Source of the DNA: Onchocerca volvulus
Taxonomy: Eukaryota; Nematoda; Chromadorea; Rhabditida; Onchocercidae
Direction of reading: 5' to 3'
Assembly (NCBI GenBank): GCA_000499405.2
Contig: HG738139.1
Location: 8,022,616-8,086,615 of the forward strand
DNA length: 64,000 bases
The position numbers and the translations under genes are program-made. Below the pieces are notes generated by a model. It had not been told where the DNA came from. It searched no databases and saw only the letters and a program-made list of their open reading frames with translations. Position 1 is the first letter of the stretch. The number at the start of each line of letters is the position of its first letter. Below are positions 1 to 9,583 of this stretch, piece after piece.

Positions 1-279
1 GCAATTTAAATATTATAATTCGTGGAGTACATCTAAATTATATTAAAATCATATGAAATTCTCAAACATCGATACAAAGTTCCCAACATTTTGATATGGA
101 ATGCTAATAAATTGAATAGTTTCGGATCCCAGCTGTATAACTATTTTACAGTTCATTCATCAGATTAAAATTAGCACTGACTTCACTTTTTAACTGTGTG
201 TATTCTGCTGTCTTTTTTTGCCTTGATCGCAACTTAATTGACGAAATTAATAGAAATTTAAGAACGATTTTACATATTG

Positions 280-311
280 AAAAGGAGGGAGAGAGAGAGA
301 GAAAGAGAGAA
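280..311. repeat. GA-rich simple repeat
   Basis: A short run of GAGA units ending near position 311. The rest of the first 1.5 kb is AT-rich and shows no convincing exon on either strand. If the coronin gene at 1848-2039 continues leftward, this stretch is part of its first intron. Confidence 0.7.
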
Positions 312-1552
312 TAACCCATCACTTTTAAGATTTGGCAAATTAAAAATATGAAAAACAGGCAATGATAAAGGCGTATTGAAGTTCCCCTATTTAAGTAATG
401 TGTATAAAAGATATGTGATAAGAATCATCATAAAGCCCAGAAGTTTCCTGATCGTTTTTAATTTATCATCCATAAAATGTTCCGTCTTTAAAGAGTCAAA
501 TTGTGACACATAAAAAGAATTATTTATTGAATTTAGTGCCTAAAATATAAATTTCCAATATTCTATTCCCTAGACTAAGAATTGGCAGACTTTAAGGCAG
601 TAAGATGAAAATGGAATTAAGATCAAGATGAAAATACAGAAATATTCTGCTCCTTTTCTGAAATTTGAAGTAATATCTAAAAAATTCAACACTTTGAAGA
701 TCAAAAACTTCAAGCATTAGATACAGAAACCAAAACTGAAACATTGAGAATATTGTAATTTATAGATGAAGGCGCTGAAGCTGCAAAATAGACTAAAGAA
801 ATAGAAGTGGACAATTCCCACTCTCTTCTCCTCCTATCTCTGTATTCTAAAAGTAAGGATCTTTCGACAACATTGATTTCTCAACTGAAGAATAAAAAAG
901 TACTATGAATGAATATGCTAAACTGAAAATTACCTAATGAAAAATTTCATTGAAATGAACTCCTCTTATCTCTACAATTCCTAATTTCTTACTATAAAAA
1001 TCAACTCATTCTTAAACATAACTAATCACTTTCAACTATGATACATACGCTTCAAGACTACATAGTTTACCCAAATTAGTACCCTAAAACATTATGGAAA
1101 AAAAAAAAAGGAAAATGAACTATGAAACTTTATCACAGATAAAAAAAGCAATTACTTCTGAACTCTCCTATTAATCATTTTTCACATGGAAAAAATTAAT
1201 GATTAATGTGGAATCAAAATGAAAGTAATATTTTTTAATAATGATAATATTATAGGAGAAATGAAGGATCAAAAAAGATAGCATTCATAAGAGACAAACT
1301 ACAAAATAATGATTTGATAATTATTCGCAATGCATCTCTCTCTCTCCGTGCGAATTGTCTCGCAAGCAATTATAGCGACATTTGTTCCTGCTGAAGATGA
1401 AGTGACATCCTGTACTGCAGCGATTATAGGAGTTATGCCTCTTTTCCACTTCAAATCTATCATTTATGTCTATTTCTCAAAAAAGCCAATGTTTCATTGT
1501 GCTAGGACAATAATTACTTTTACTTCTTTCCAAGTACCAACCATGTCAAAGA

Positions 1553-1556
<4 letters not shown>

Positions 1557-1595
<39 letters not shown>
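1557..1595. repeat. (CA)n microsatellite
   Basis: About 19 uninterrupted CA units. They give rise to a spurious open frame reading Thr-His repeats on the plus strand. A second, shorter and interrupted CA array lies at about 2401-2431. Confidence 0.9.
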
Positions 1596-1597
<2 letters not shown>

Positions 1598-1800
1598 CTG
1601 CTAAGTCATCCCATCATCATCTACATCATCGGATCTGTGCAATCGGGTCATCCAGTACAGGGTCAACCTCTTAATTCAGGTCAAAAATGCTCAATAAAGT
1701 ATGACAATCATCGATCAATCAGTGATTTCCCACTTCATCTCAATACTCGAATAAAAGAAAGAAAGAGTCAGTCCTTGCAGGGAAAAGGAAATAATTTAAT

Positions 1801-1834
1801 AAATGAATGAATGAATGAATGATTGGATGGATGG
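1801..1834. repeat. (ATGA)n/(GGAT)n tetranucleotide repeat
   Basis: A short tetranucleotide array just downstream (in coronin orientation) of the end of the first coronin coding exon, probably inside its first intron. Confidence 0.7.
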
Positions 1835-1847
1835 TGGAAAGGATGAC

Positions 1848-2039
1848 CTTATTGATGGGTATGACGAGGAATGGTCCACCAGCTCCTTTGCAGATTATTG
1901 CAATAAATTTGGAATTACAAGCGCAGAACAGTGAATCCCATGTAATTTCGGTGATGCGTATATCGGACATGCATTGCTCATGCTTTACGGGCTTGCAGAA
2001 GACGTGCCGGAATTTACTCTGTCGCACGATATTGCTCAT
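1848..2039 (-). CDS. Coronin, first coding exon (partial gene)
   Basis: Coronins are WD40 beta-propeller proteins that bind F-actin and Arp2/3. This exon encodes the family's N-terminal signature: the protein starts MSNIVRQSKFRHVFCKPVK, followed by a WDS-x-FCA motif and GGPFLVIPINK, matching the conserved start of animal coronins (VRQSKFRHVFG-PVK, TWDS-FCAVNPKF, GG-FLVLP). The start ATG is at 2039. A 3' acceptor (TTGCAG) lies about 50 bases upstream, so the gene is probably cis- or trans-spliced in its 5' UTR. The exon is taken to end at a GTCATCC donor after INK, phase 0. No further coronin exon was found between 1 and 1847, so intron 1 exceeds 1.8 kb or the donor is elsewhere. The remainder should lie beyond the left edge. 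Confidence 0.85.
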
Positions 2040-2218
2040 CTTTGTCGCAATTCAGGATTCAGATGAGATGAGATGATCAAAAATGCTTCTGCAATTGAGG
2101 CAGGAGCAAACTAAGATTAGAACCGATATGATGCCAACTTGAACTGCTCGCAAGACCACTCCCTGTTCTCACAGATGTATCGATGTGTTACACCACCCCT
2201 TCCATCTACAAACAACAT

Positions 2219-2266
2219 TCTCTCTTCTCTTTCTCTTCCTTCCTTCCTTCTTTTCTTCTCTTTAGT
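2219..2266. repeat. Pyrimidine tract
   Basis: About 48 bases made almost only of C and T, including TTCC units. It lies upstream of the coronin first coding exon on the minus strand. No function can be assigned. Confidence 0.6.
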
Positions 2267-3384
2267 TTGAAATGTTCATTTCAATGGAAGAAAAGTACTT
2301 AAAAATATACCGTCGACAAATTATCACATCAACTCCTTCCACTTAGTATTACTTAGTTCAGTGAAGTAGGAGTAAGATTCTTCTTCAGCAAAGCACAGAG
2401 CACGCACACGCACACACACACACACACACAAACTCACCTTTGGTTGTTCAAGTTGCTCAAAGTTGCTCGCTGATCTGAGCGTTGTTTAATCACCTGTTTG
2501 CTTCTTCTTTGAGGATAATGTGAGATGACTCTGAACTGCTGAATATACCGTTAGACAGTATACTCCCTCTCTCCAAATAGATCAGGAGGTCGAGTTCTGA
2601 TTGGTTAAATTAATTGGGAAAAAAAGCAGAAATCATCGTCATTTTAGAGTTCACATTTTCTTTCTTCAATGCAACCGTTTCTTTCAACAAAAAGAACTGG
2701 TTTTTTGATTGATGTAAACGCTCTTTTGTTGATGGATAAATGCTAAAGGTGATGGTAATAGATGCTCAGGCTAATTGGTAAGAGTAAGAGAAATAAGCCT
2801 GAGCAACTGCTCAAAATAACAATTTAGGCTCATATTATTGAACAATTTCTTGTAATACTAAGATTTAAAAAAAAATTTAAACAAAGTACTTGTAATTGCA
2901 AAGTATGAGAGTTAAAGAAGCTAAATTAACGAATGCATCTGGCTCGTATAATTCTTGGCTGATAAAAATAAAGAAGGAAAAATAGAAGAAACCAGTCTTC
3001 TGCATAAAAAGCCAAAGAAAAATTCATGAAATTAATGGAAATAATAAAAGTTCAAAAAGAAAAATAGATAAAAATGGATAGAAAAACTTCTACCTATCTC
3101 CAACAATTCCAGCTAAACTAACATCGCATTTCGTGACATCAATTTCATTTTTACAATTTCAAGGTTTGATTCGTAACTCTTTTACCAGACATTCTACTCT
3201 TATTACCATATATATAAAAAAATTCTCTGCTGTTGCAAGATAACCTGATGGTTCACTTTTGAGTAGTAATTCCTTTAACAGTGCGCTCTGTTTCATTGAG
3301 CGGTCACATTAAGGAAATACAAATCAAAGAGCACTTGAAATGATAGATAGCTTATCAGCCAGATATCTTCAAATGACCTTCACA

Positions 3385-3501
3385 ATGGAGGAGGACACAG
3401 TCCCACAATATCGTCCACTGTCCAATTATATGTTGCCTTTACAGGAGCAGTTCGGAATTCAGTTATTCGAGCGAAACATACGATATTCATTCTCTGAATA
3501 A
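3385..3501 (+). CDS. Candidate small ORF, 38 aa, unrecognised
   Basis: An ATG-to-TAA frame of 38 codons starting MEEDTVPQYRPLSNYMLPLQ, in the 2.1 kb between the coronin start and the MPC1 stop. Codon choice is more balanced than in the flanking AT-rich DNA. No good acceptor or donor was found around it, and no protein family is recognised. It may be a real microprotein, one exon of a larger gene, or chance. The rest of 2.5-4.1 kb shows nothing convincing. Confidence 0.2.
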   Translation: MEEDTVPQYRPLSNYMLPLQEQFGIQLFERNIRYSFSE

Positions 3502-4145
3502 CAGAGCTTATCCAAGCAGTATACTGAATTTCAAGATATCTATGCCTTTTTGTTGTGCATGATTCATTCGTTAAATCATATGGATTATTTGTTCAGTTAA
3601 TTCGCTTTTCTACGGAGATTCCAAAGTAAAAATATGAAGAATCGTGTAGACTACTTACACTCACTTTTCTTTCACTTCAGACAGATTTTTAAAATGGGAA
3701 AATCAGATATCTAAGCAATGTCCACAATTCGGAAGTGATTTACACATTTATGTTGTAACACTCATATGTTATTGGTATCCGAGGCTATTTCTAATTTGCA
3801 ATTTAATAATTTACCATTTCAGAAAAAACAACAACGAACAATCACTGCTGTCTTTGATAGAATACTTTCGAAAAAACAAAAATTCCCATCATTATTCTAT
3901 TGTTGATAATATGTCCTAGTCATAAGCTTTATTCAAATTACAGCAATTACCTAATGTACATGGGAACTAATAATTACTTATACAAAATGAAATTAAAATA
4001 AATGGAGTACTAGAATATATATACAAAATAAAGGATTATTTTCGCAAAAATATAAAAGATGTGTAAAAATATAAAAGACAAATTTTTCGAGGACCAGACA
4101 CGAAGAGAAATTTCACTTTATTTATTCCTTCTGTGTAATGACATC

Positions 4146-4979
4146 CTAGTCCATTTTTTCCATAAGAAGCGTGCTATTGGTTTCATTTACATAACCGAAT
4201 GCTGGATCCTTCATAATATGTAGGTAGTTGTGATTAAGAAAACGGGCCATCTATAAAATATAAATAAATTCAGAATTATAGAGAAATTTATTCTAGGAAA
4301 AAAAACCTCGCTATCTATTTGCTATAAAAGCGCTTCATTATTGACATAAACCATAAACAAGTTTATCAGCATATTATATTCTATTTACCAGGACTTCCTA
4401 TTGTGTCTTTTTCGTTGCTTTCATCTCGAGATTAACGGAGTAATTATTCTGCCTTAGGAACAAATCCGCACTATACGATATTCTGCGGTTATCAAGGAAT
4501 GTGTCCCGTTTGAAATAAATTTTATAATAATTTTAATACTTGATAATAGTTTTATCAATAGTTTTCATACTTATAAATGATCTACCTGCATGAGTTGCAA
4601 AGTGATATTTGTGAAATGGCACGCGAAAAGAAGCATATTGCGTGGTTGGACACGACATGCAAATCGCATAAAAAATGCAGAGTAAATGCATAAAGCCGTA
4701 GTCATTGGACCTGGAATGAATGTAAAGATCAAACTATGAATGTATATGAAGATTCCACCACTTTTTTTTCTTAATTCACAGAAATATGTAGAATAAATTT
4801 CTCGCTTGTCTAAAGAATAGTAGTATACCTGAAATCAAATCCGGATTCTTCTGCAAATCTGCCAAGGCAGCGATTGGAATACCCCAGTTAGCAACAGGAC
4901 CCCAAAAATGTGTGGAACAGAAATAGCTTATCCATTCTTTTGTGGACTGGCGGGATAAACCTTTCAAAATTGTATTCAT
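4146..4979 (-). CDS. mpc-1: Mitochondrial pyruvate carrier subunit 1 (MPC1)
   Basis: MPC1 pairs with MPC2 in the inner mitochondrial membrane to import pyruvate. Three coding exons: 4829-4979, 4586-4710 and 4146-4250, in frame and giving 126 aa (human MPC1 has 109). The first exon carries the family hallmark [20 protein letters not shown] and PDLISG. The second reads [20 protein letters not shown], matching the conserved membrane core ([20 protein letters not shown] in the family), then LQLMQ. The third adds a short soluble tail. The MNTIL start is chosen because it puts THFWG about 22 residues in, as usual for MPC1. A TTACAG acceptor only 7 bases upstream of the ATG looks like an SL trans-splice site. 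The C-terminal tail is slightly longer than usual. Confidence 0.95.
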
Positions 4980-5309
4980 TCTTTTTCTGTAACTAATGAT
5001 ACTACAGCGTAGGGTAAAAACAAAATTACTTCGTAAACGAGAACGGTATTGCAACGTTAACGTCGCTGAACAAAATTCAACAACAAAACAATTCTAAACA
5101 CCCAACAAATATCCCAAGTACAAGAAAAAAAAAAAAAAAAGACTTATGAACCATGAAAAATTAATGTAGCGCAACAATATTTAACGGGAAAAGATGGTCG
5201 GCCACAAATTCGCGAATGTTGACAAGAATTATGGAACAATGTTGGGAGTTGTTAAAAAATTTATTTGAGGTTTTCTCACCGGCTTTCATCTTACGTTTAG
5301 TCGCTGAAT
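4980..5309. promoter_or_regulatory. Divergent intergenic region between mpc-1 and the MPLKIP-like gene
   Basis: Only about 330 bases separate the start codons of two oppositely oriented genes, so both 5' UTRs and any promoter elements must lie here. The region contains a poly(A) run near 5125-5140 and the probable MPC1 trans-splice acceptor at about 4987-4992. No specific core promoter motif is recognisable. Confidence 0.4.
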
Positions 5310-6469
5310 ATGCAAAACAATGAGCAAGAAATGATGCCAAGACCGCGAAAGAATCCCGGTGAGTTTTTTCCTTCGAAAATATTTGATGAATTATTTCTTC
5401 CCAATTTGTAAAACGAAAGAAATTTGCTTTCCTTTTCCCATTTTACAAATTGCATATTACCATGATGAAGGCGAAATAGATTACCCTTTTAATTATTTCA
5501 TGCAGCTTCTTTCTTCTTAATAATTCCTAAAACACATTGTACGAGAATTTTTTGGGAAATAATGGGCAATGTAACGGAGTATGTGGTCTAGAATTTTGTC
5601 TAAATAATCTATGAAGATTCCACGGACAGTTCAAGCTATAAGTGATCTAGATAAATGACTGAAAAAATGCGTAGATTTCAAGCTTCTATCAATGGGCTGC
5701 TGTAGAGCTGTCATCTAATGTGTAATTTATCATCAATGAGAGATACTGGATCGGATAGTATATTTTGTATTTGCATGTTTGTACAATAGATGATAATTGC
5801 TCTATGAAACAGACCTTGTTTCAGGTACTCCTCGTGCTGTAACTTTCGTAAAAAGCAGTCGTTTTGACAGTCCTTTCAAAAGTCCTTATGCTTCTCCGAT
5901 GTTACCACATAACGCTACGATGTCCAGCCCTTATTCGTCTTCCCGTCATGGCTCGCTTTATCAACATCAGAAGCGACCGTACTGTCATTTGTCCACACCG
6001 ACTTATGCGGTTAACAATCTCACCAGCGGTCAATATTCTCCGAATTGGCGTGGCCCATCGAAAGCGTATTCGCCATATATCTACAAAAATCCACAGAACA
6101 TGGTAGACGTTTCACATTTGGTAGGATGGAAAAAATTATAGATGATGAAAATGATAGGATTTAATGATGATGTTTGATAGAATGAAAATTTTTCATTTTG
6201 ATTATGTACCATTATCGCCAAAACATACTTTTTTATTAATACCATTGGGATCTTATATTAACTCGGAAAATGCGTGATAATTTATCATTCAGATACAAGA
6301 ATATAGTAGTTTCTCTACAATTCCTCCCGATAACAGGCGCGACAGTCGTAAGAATTCAGGAACGACTGAGCAGTTTAATGTCAATGAGTATGTGATACCA
6401 TCTATGACAACTAATCCTTGGGCGAAGTTAGAAGAATTTTATGTTAACTGTCGACTAGATGAACAGTGA
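5310..6469 (+). CDS. MPLKIP/TTDN1-like protein
   Basis: Three exons: 5310-5358 (starts MQNNEQEMMPRPRKNPG), 5825-6120 (or ending at 6102; both donors keep frame) and 6293-6469, giving 173 (or 167) aa. The body is low-complexity, rich in Ser, Pro, Tyr and Arg (SPFKSPYASPM, SSPYSSSRHGS). The C-terminal part has the short signature EYVIPSMTTNPWAKLE. Human MPLKIP/TTDN1 (179 aa) has the same architecture: a disordered Gly/Pro/Tyr/Arg-rich body and a C-terminal NYFKPSMLEDPWAGLE box. In vertebrates the protein binds PLK1 and the lariat-debranching machinery, and its loss causes trichothiodystrophy. The call rests on this box plus length and composition. It shares a divergent promoter region with mpc-1. 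Confidence 0.75.
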
Positions 6470-7085
6470 TATGATATAATTCTCAATCTATATTAAATAC
6501 TGCAGACTTAATAAAAAAAGAATTGGTTTTCTTGAATCTTTGATATTTAAGCTAAACAAAAAAGGGGAGAAAAAATTAGTCTTAAGATGAGAGAAATGAA
6601 GAGGGCCTCCTTCCAGAATTAATAGTGATGTGTAAGGAAAGACAAGTGTGAAACTTCAAATGTATTTGCGCACGATACTCATTGATAAAGAAATGAGTAG
6701 CATAAGTTTAGTTCCGAAAAAATTCTTATGACAAGCAGAACTGAAGTTTACTTCGTTCGTACGAAACACCGTTGCAGTCTTATTCAGTGTAAAGATTAAG
6801 CAGATAAAAATATTATGTCTCCAATGTCCTGCCCCTTTTGCAAATTCTTCTAATTTAAAATTCGAAGATCTTAAAAAACAGCATCTAAGAAGAATCCAGA
6901 TAATTGATGGAGAAGCGTTCTATTTCTTGATTCTCTCGTTAATTGTTCTATCAATATTTAACCTTATTTAAATTTTCTGATAGAGGACAGGTGAACTGAA
7001 GGACAATTCTGTATTTGATGTAACATGAACTTGAATTTCATCTGTGAGTCCCACTCAAGTTATTCTAAAATAATGAAAACGTAAA

Positions 7086-7659
7086 CTAATAAAGGCAGGC
7101 TTGGAACAATAATGGAGCCTAAAATTTAGGAAGAGTATATTCAAGGCCAGACGACTTCAGAACAGCGAGTTCGTGATCGAAGCGAAGTCTCGATTTCCGA
7201 AATTTTAAAAACATAGTGGACAACTAACCAGAACAACTTTGGCAGACCGACATCGCGACATGTGGATATCTCTGGTCACATGATGGACATATTGTTGTTG
7301 ATAAGAAGTGATGTCGTCAAGTTGTTTCTTAATAAACGCCAAGCCTTTTTCATGTTATTACTTACACGTAAAAATACCAATATTAACGATTTGTGAATCA
7401 AAAGCAAATTTACAATAAGACTGAATGATGATTAAATTCGAGAACCATCAATAAAAATCAAAAAACCGGGTCCAGTTTGTACAGAATAATACATTTTCAT
7501 TTTGGATTTGATTTTGTGAGTACCAAATGGTTTCTGTTATATACTGCATACTACAAAGATTAAGACCGAGTTCCGTGAATATCAAACATCCTATTCAACT
7601 GACAAAAGGCTTGTGATGAACATCTCAAAAACGGTCATACCTTTCTTGCGATCGTCCAT
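7086..7659 (-). CDS. Putative small gene, 55 aa, unrecognised
   Basis: Three consistent exons can be drawn: 7641-7659 (ATG, encoding MDDRKK), 7229-7344 (LAFIKKQLDDITSYQQQYVH then HVTRDIHMSRCRSAKVVL) and 7086-7118 (APLLFQACLY then TAG). Phases agree and the total is a multiple of three. The middle exon is helical and Gln-rich, suggesting a short coiled coil such as seen in prefoldin-like or complex-subunit proteins, but no family is recognised. No clear acceptor precedes the ATG. The last exon is weak, and other 3' exons between 6.9 and 7.1 kb are possible. It starts about 90 bases downstream of the stop of the next putative minus-strand exon set, a spacing compatible with a nematode operon. 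Confidence 0.35.
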
Positions 7660-7749
7660 TATTCAATTTCGAATCATTTCATACAAACATTACAACAAAA
7701 ATAACGTGTAACAGTGACACAAAATAATAATGCAATTGACTATTTGTGA

Positions 7750-8135
7750 TTACCTCTTCCTCAACATTAGAAGTTGCAGTAGCCGATTGTTTTCATACAT
7801 AAGCATCGACGTATGACACACAAGCAGGAATTCAAAAAACTCCTTCTGCATACTGACCGCATTTTTAAAAGAGGAAACAGCGTTAGCACCTCCTCCCTAT
7901 GATGGCCGTCAACTCAACAGTTCTGAATGTTTGCTAGGTGACTGTTCCTTCTCAGAATTTTCAGATTTTAATGGTACTAAAATCCGACTGCAATTCACAC
8001 CACCACCATTTGTAGATTGTACTGGCATCTCGGAAGTACTTCCCATGTTCAGTTCAACTGAATGCGTTGGATTCCTCATTGCTTCTTTCTCTCTTTCTGG
8101 AAGAATTCCTGGTTCTGTAGCGGACGACAGATCTC
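7750..8135 (-). CDS. Putative 3' exons of an unrecognised gene
   Basis: Two coding-like minus-strand blocks. The first, ending at a TATTTTAG acceptor at 8136, reads GDLSSATEPGILPEREKEAM and continues as a Ser/Glu-rich stretch; it either stops at 7909-7911 or splices at 7943. The second, 7750-7852, reads MQKEFFEFLLVCHTSMLMYE then NNRLLQLLMLRKR and stops at TAA 7750-7752. An overlapping frame at 8050-8210 (DGDDSSSNFFNDIILSISEK) is also open, so the exact model is unresolved. The 5' exons were not found. The gene could be separate or downstream in an operon with CDK12. The opposite strand is also partly open here but lacks splice sites. Confidence 0.3.
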
Positions 8136-8885
8136 CTAAAATATATTTTCTCACTAATCGATAAAATTATATCGTTGAAAAAATTGGATGATGAATCGTC
8201 GCCATCTACAAGCTAATATCGAACAATCTTATCTTACTACTTCAATTCAGAAAAAAAATTTGATACAATACAAGAAATGACATCAATGCATTCTGATGTA
8301 GGTAAGTCTTTTCATTCAAAAATGAACTGAAGCAGCCTGAAACTTATCTCCATAGGTTCATGCTATGGAAAAACTACACAATTTCAAGACTTCCCATTTT
8401 GAAAAAAGATAAAAAAGAATCATTGACACTGCGATATTAATGCATATTGCTATTTGTTCAGTCAGTATTATCCTGCCATATATCTGATGATGTTTCTAGT
8501 AAGAAAAAAAAGTATGGAAGTCATGCAGAAAATAAATCGTAGCCTCAATATTCCAAAACGCAATATCAACAAAAAATTACAGAATATGAAATTTCATTTA
8601 CAAAAACAGAAACATATTCTCTTTTCAACCTCAACTGACTGAAAATAAACATCCAACTGTGTGAACTAATAAAAATAGAGACCAATTACTAAAGCGGTAA
8701 AGAACTAGCATACATAAGTATTCTGAAGAAAATCTGGTATCAACATTAGTAGCAGTTCTACTTTCCTTCCCCACAAACTATATATAAATTATTACTTTAA
8801 CAAAACATCACGGTAACATGAAATAAATCACCGAATAACATCTTCGTATCGTCACATTCAATTAATTATTAGCATTCATCAAACA

Positions 8886-9083
8886 ATGAGACAGGCCAGT
8901 CTGATGGGATCGAAGCATAGATGTTCGGTTAATATCATAGAACTTCGAAATATGTTTGTGCTACAAGGACATAATTTGGTGGCCATACTGCTGGACGATG
9001 AAATAGGAAATATTTTTTATGAATATTTGGATGGGAAATTAGGCAACACAGACAATCTAACTGTAAAAATTTTAAATGATTAA
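8886..9083 (+). CDS. Candidate ORF, 65 aa, unrecognised
   Basis: An ATG-to-TAA frame with fairly balanced codon use, including LVAILLDDEIGNIFYEYLDG. It lies in the 1.4 kb gap between the minus-strand exons at 8.1 kb and the CDK12 stop at 9584. The complementary strand is open over about 50 codons too and is preceded by an acceptor-like TTTTTACAG, so the coding strand is unclear. No family is recognised. Confidence 0.2.
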   Translation: MRQASLMGSKHRCSVNIIELRNMFVLQGHNLVAILLDDEIGNIFYEYLDGKLGNTDNLTVKILND

Positions 9084-9583
9084 AAACAAAGTTTCAGTTA
9101 AACCTATGGAAATGCTGCTAGTTTGTAACACATCAATTCATGCATCTGGGCATATCCGTGAATGTAATTGTTAAACAATTTTTAACATCATCATACAAAA
9201 TATCAAAGCAAAAATTTAACACGAAACAATCCTTTATTGGTAGATTAACAAATAGGATAGCAACGTGGAACACTGAATTCACTTTGTGATCATTTTGGCC
9301 TTTAGAAGTTAAGAAAAAAACTGAAATTTTGAAGAATCTAAATCTTTACAAAAATGTAATATCACCAAGTAAGTAATAAAATATATAATAAAAAAGAAAA
9401 GAGATTAACCCCTACACCATTTTTTGCTTCAAATGAAGAATAGGGTACAGGGTTATATGGACGGTCTGAAATTAAAATAAAGTGTAAACAATAAAATTAT
9501 TTTATACCGAAAATATGCAAGCGTCAGTTTTGAAAATATTTTCTGTTGTTTAGTGATGTCTGCCAAAAAGTTAATGATGAAGT

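Noticed and set aside
1330..1674. 114-codon plus-strand frame containing a Thr-His repeat
   Set aside because: The frame is carried by the (CA)n microsatellite and has no homology or splice context.
1819..2076. 85-codon plus-strand frame
   Set aside because: It is the antisense of the coronin first coding exon.
7931..8164. 77-codon plus-strand frame
   Set aside because: Antisense to a minus-strand block that has a clean TATTTTAG acceptor and a better protein composition.
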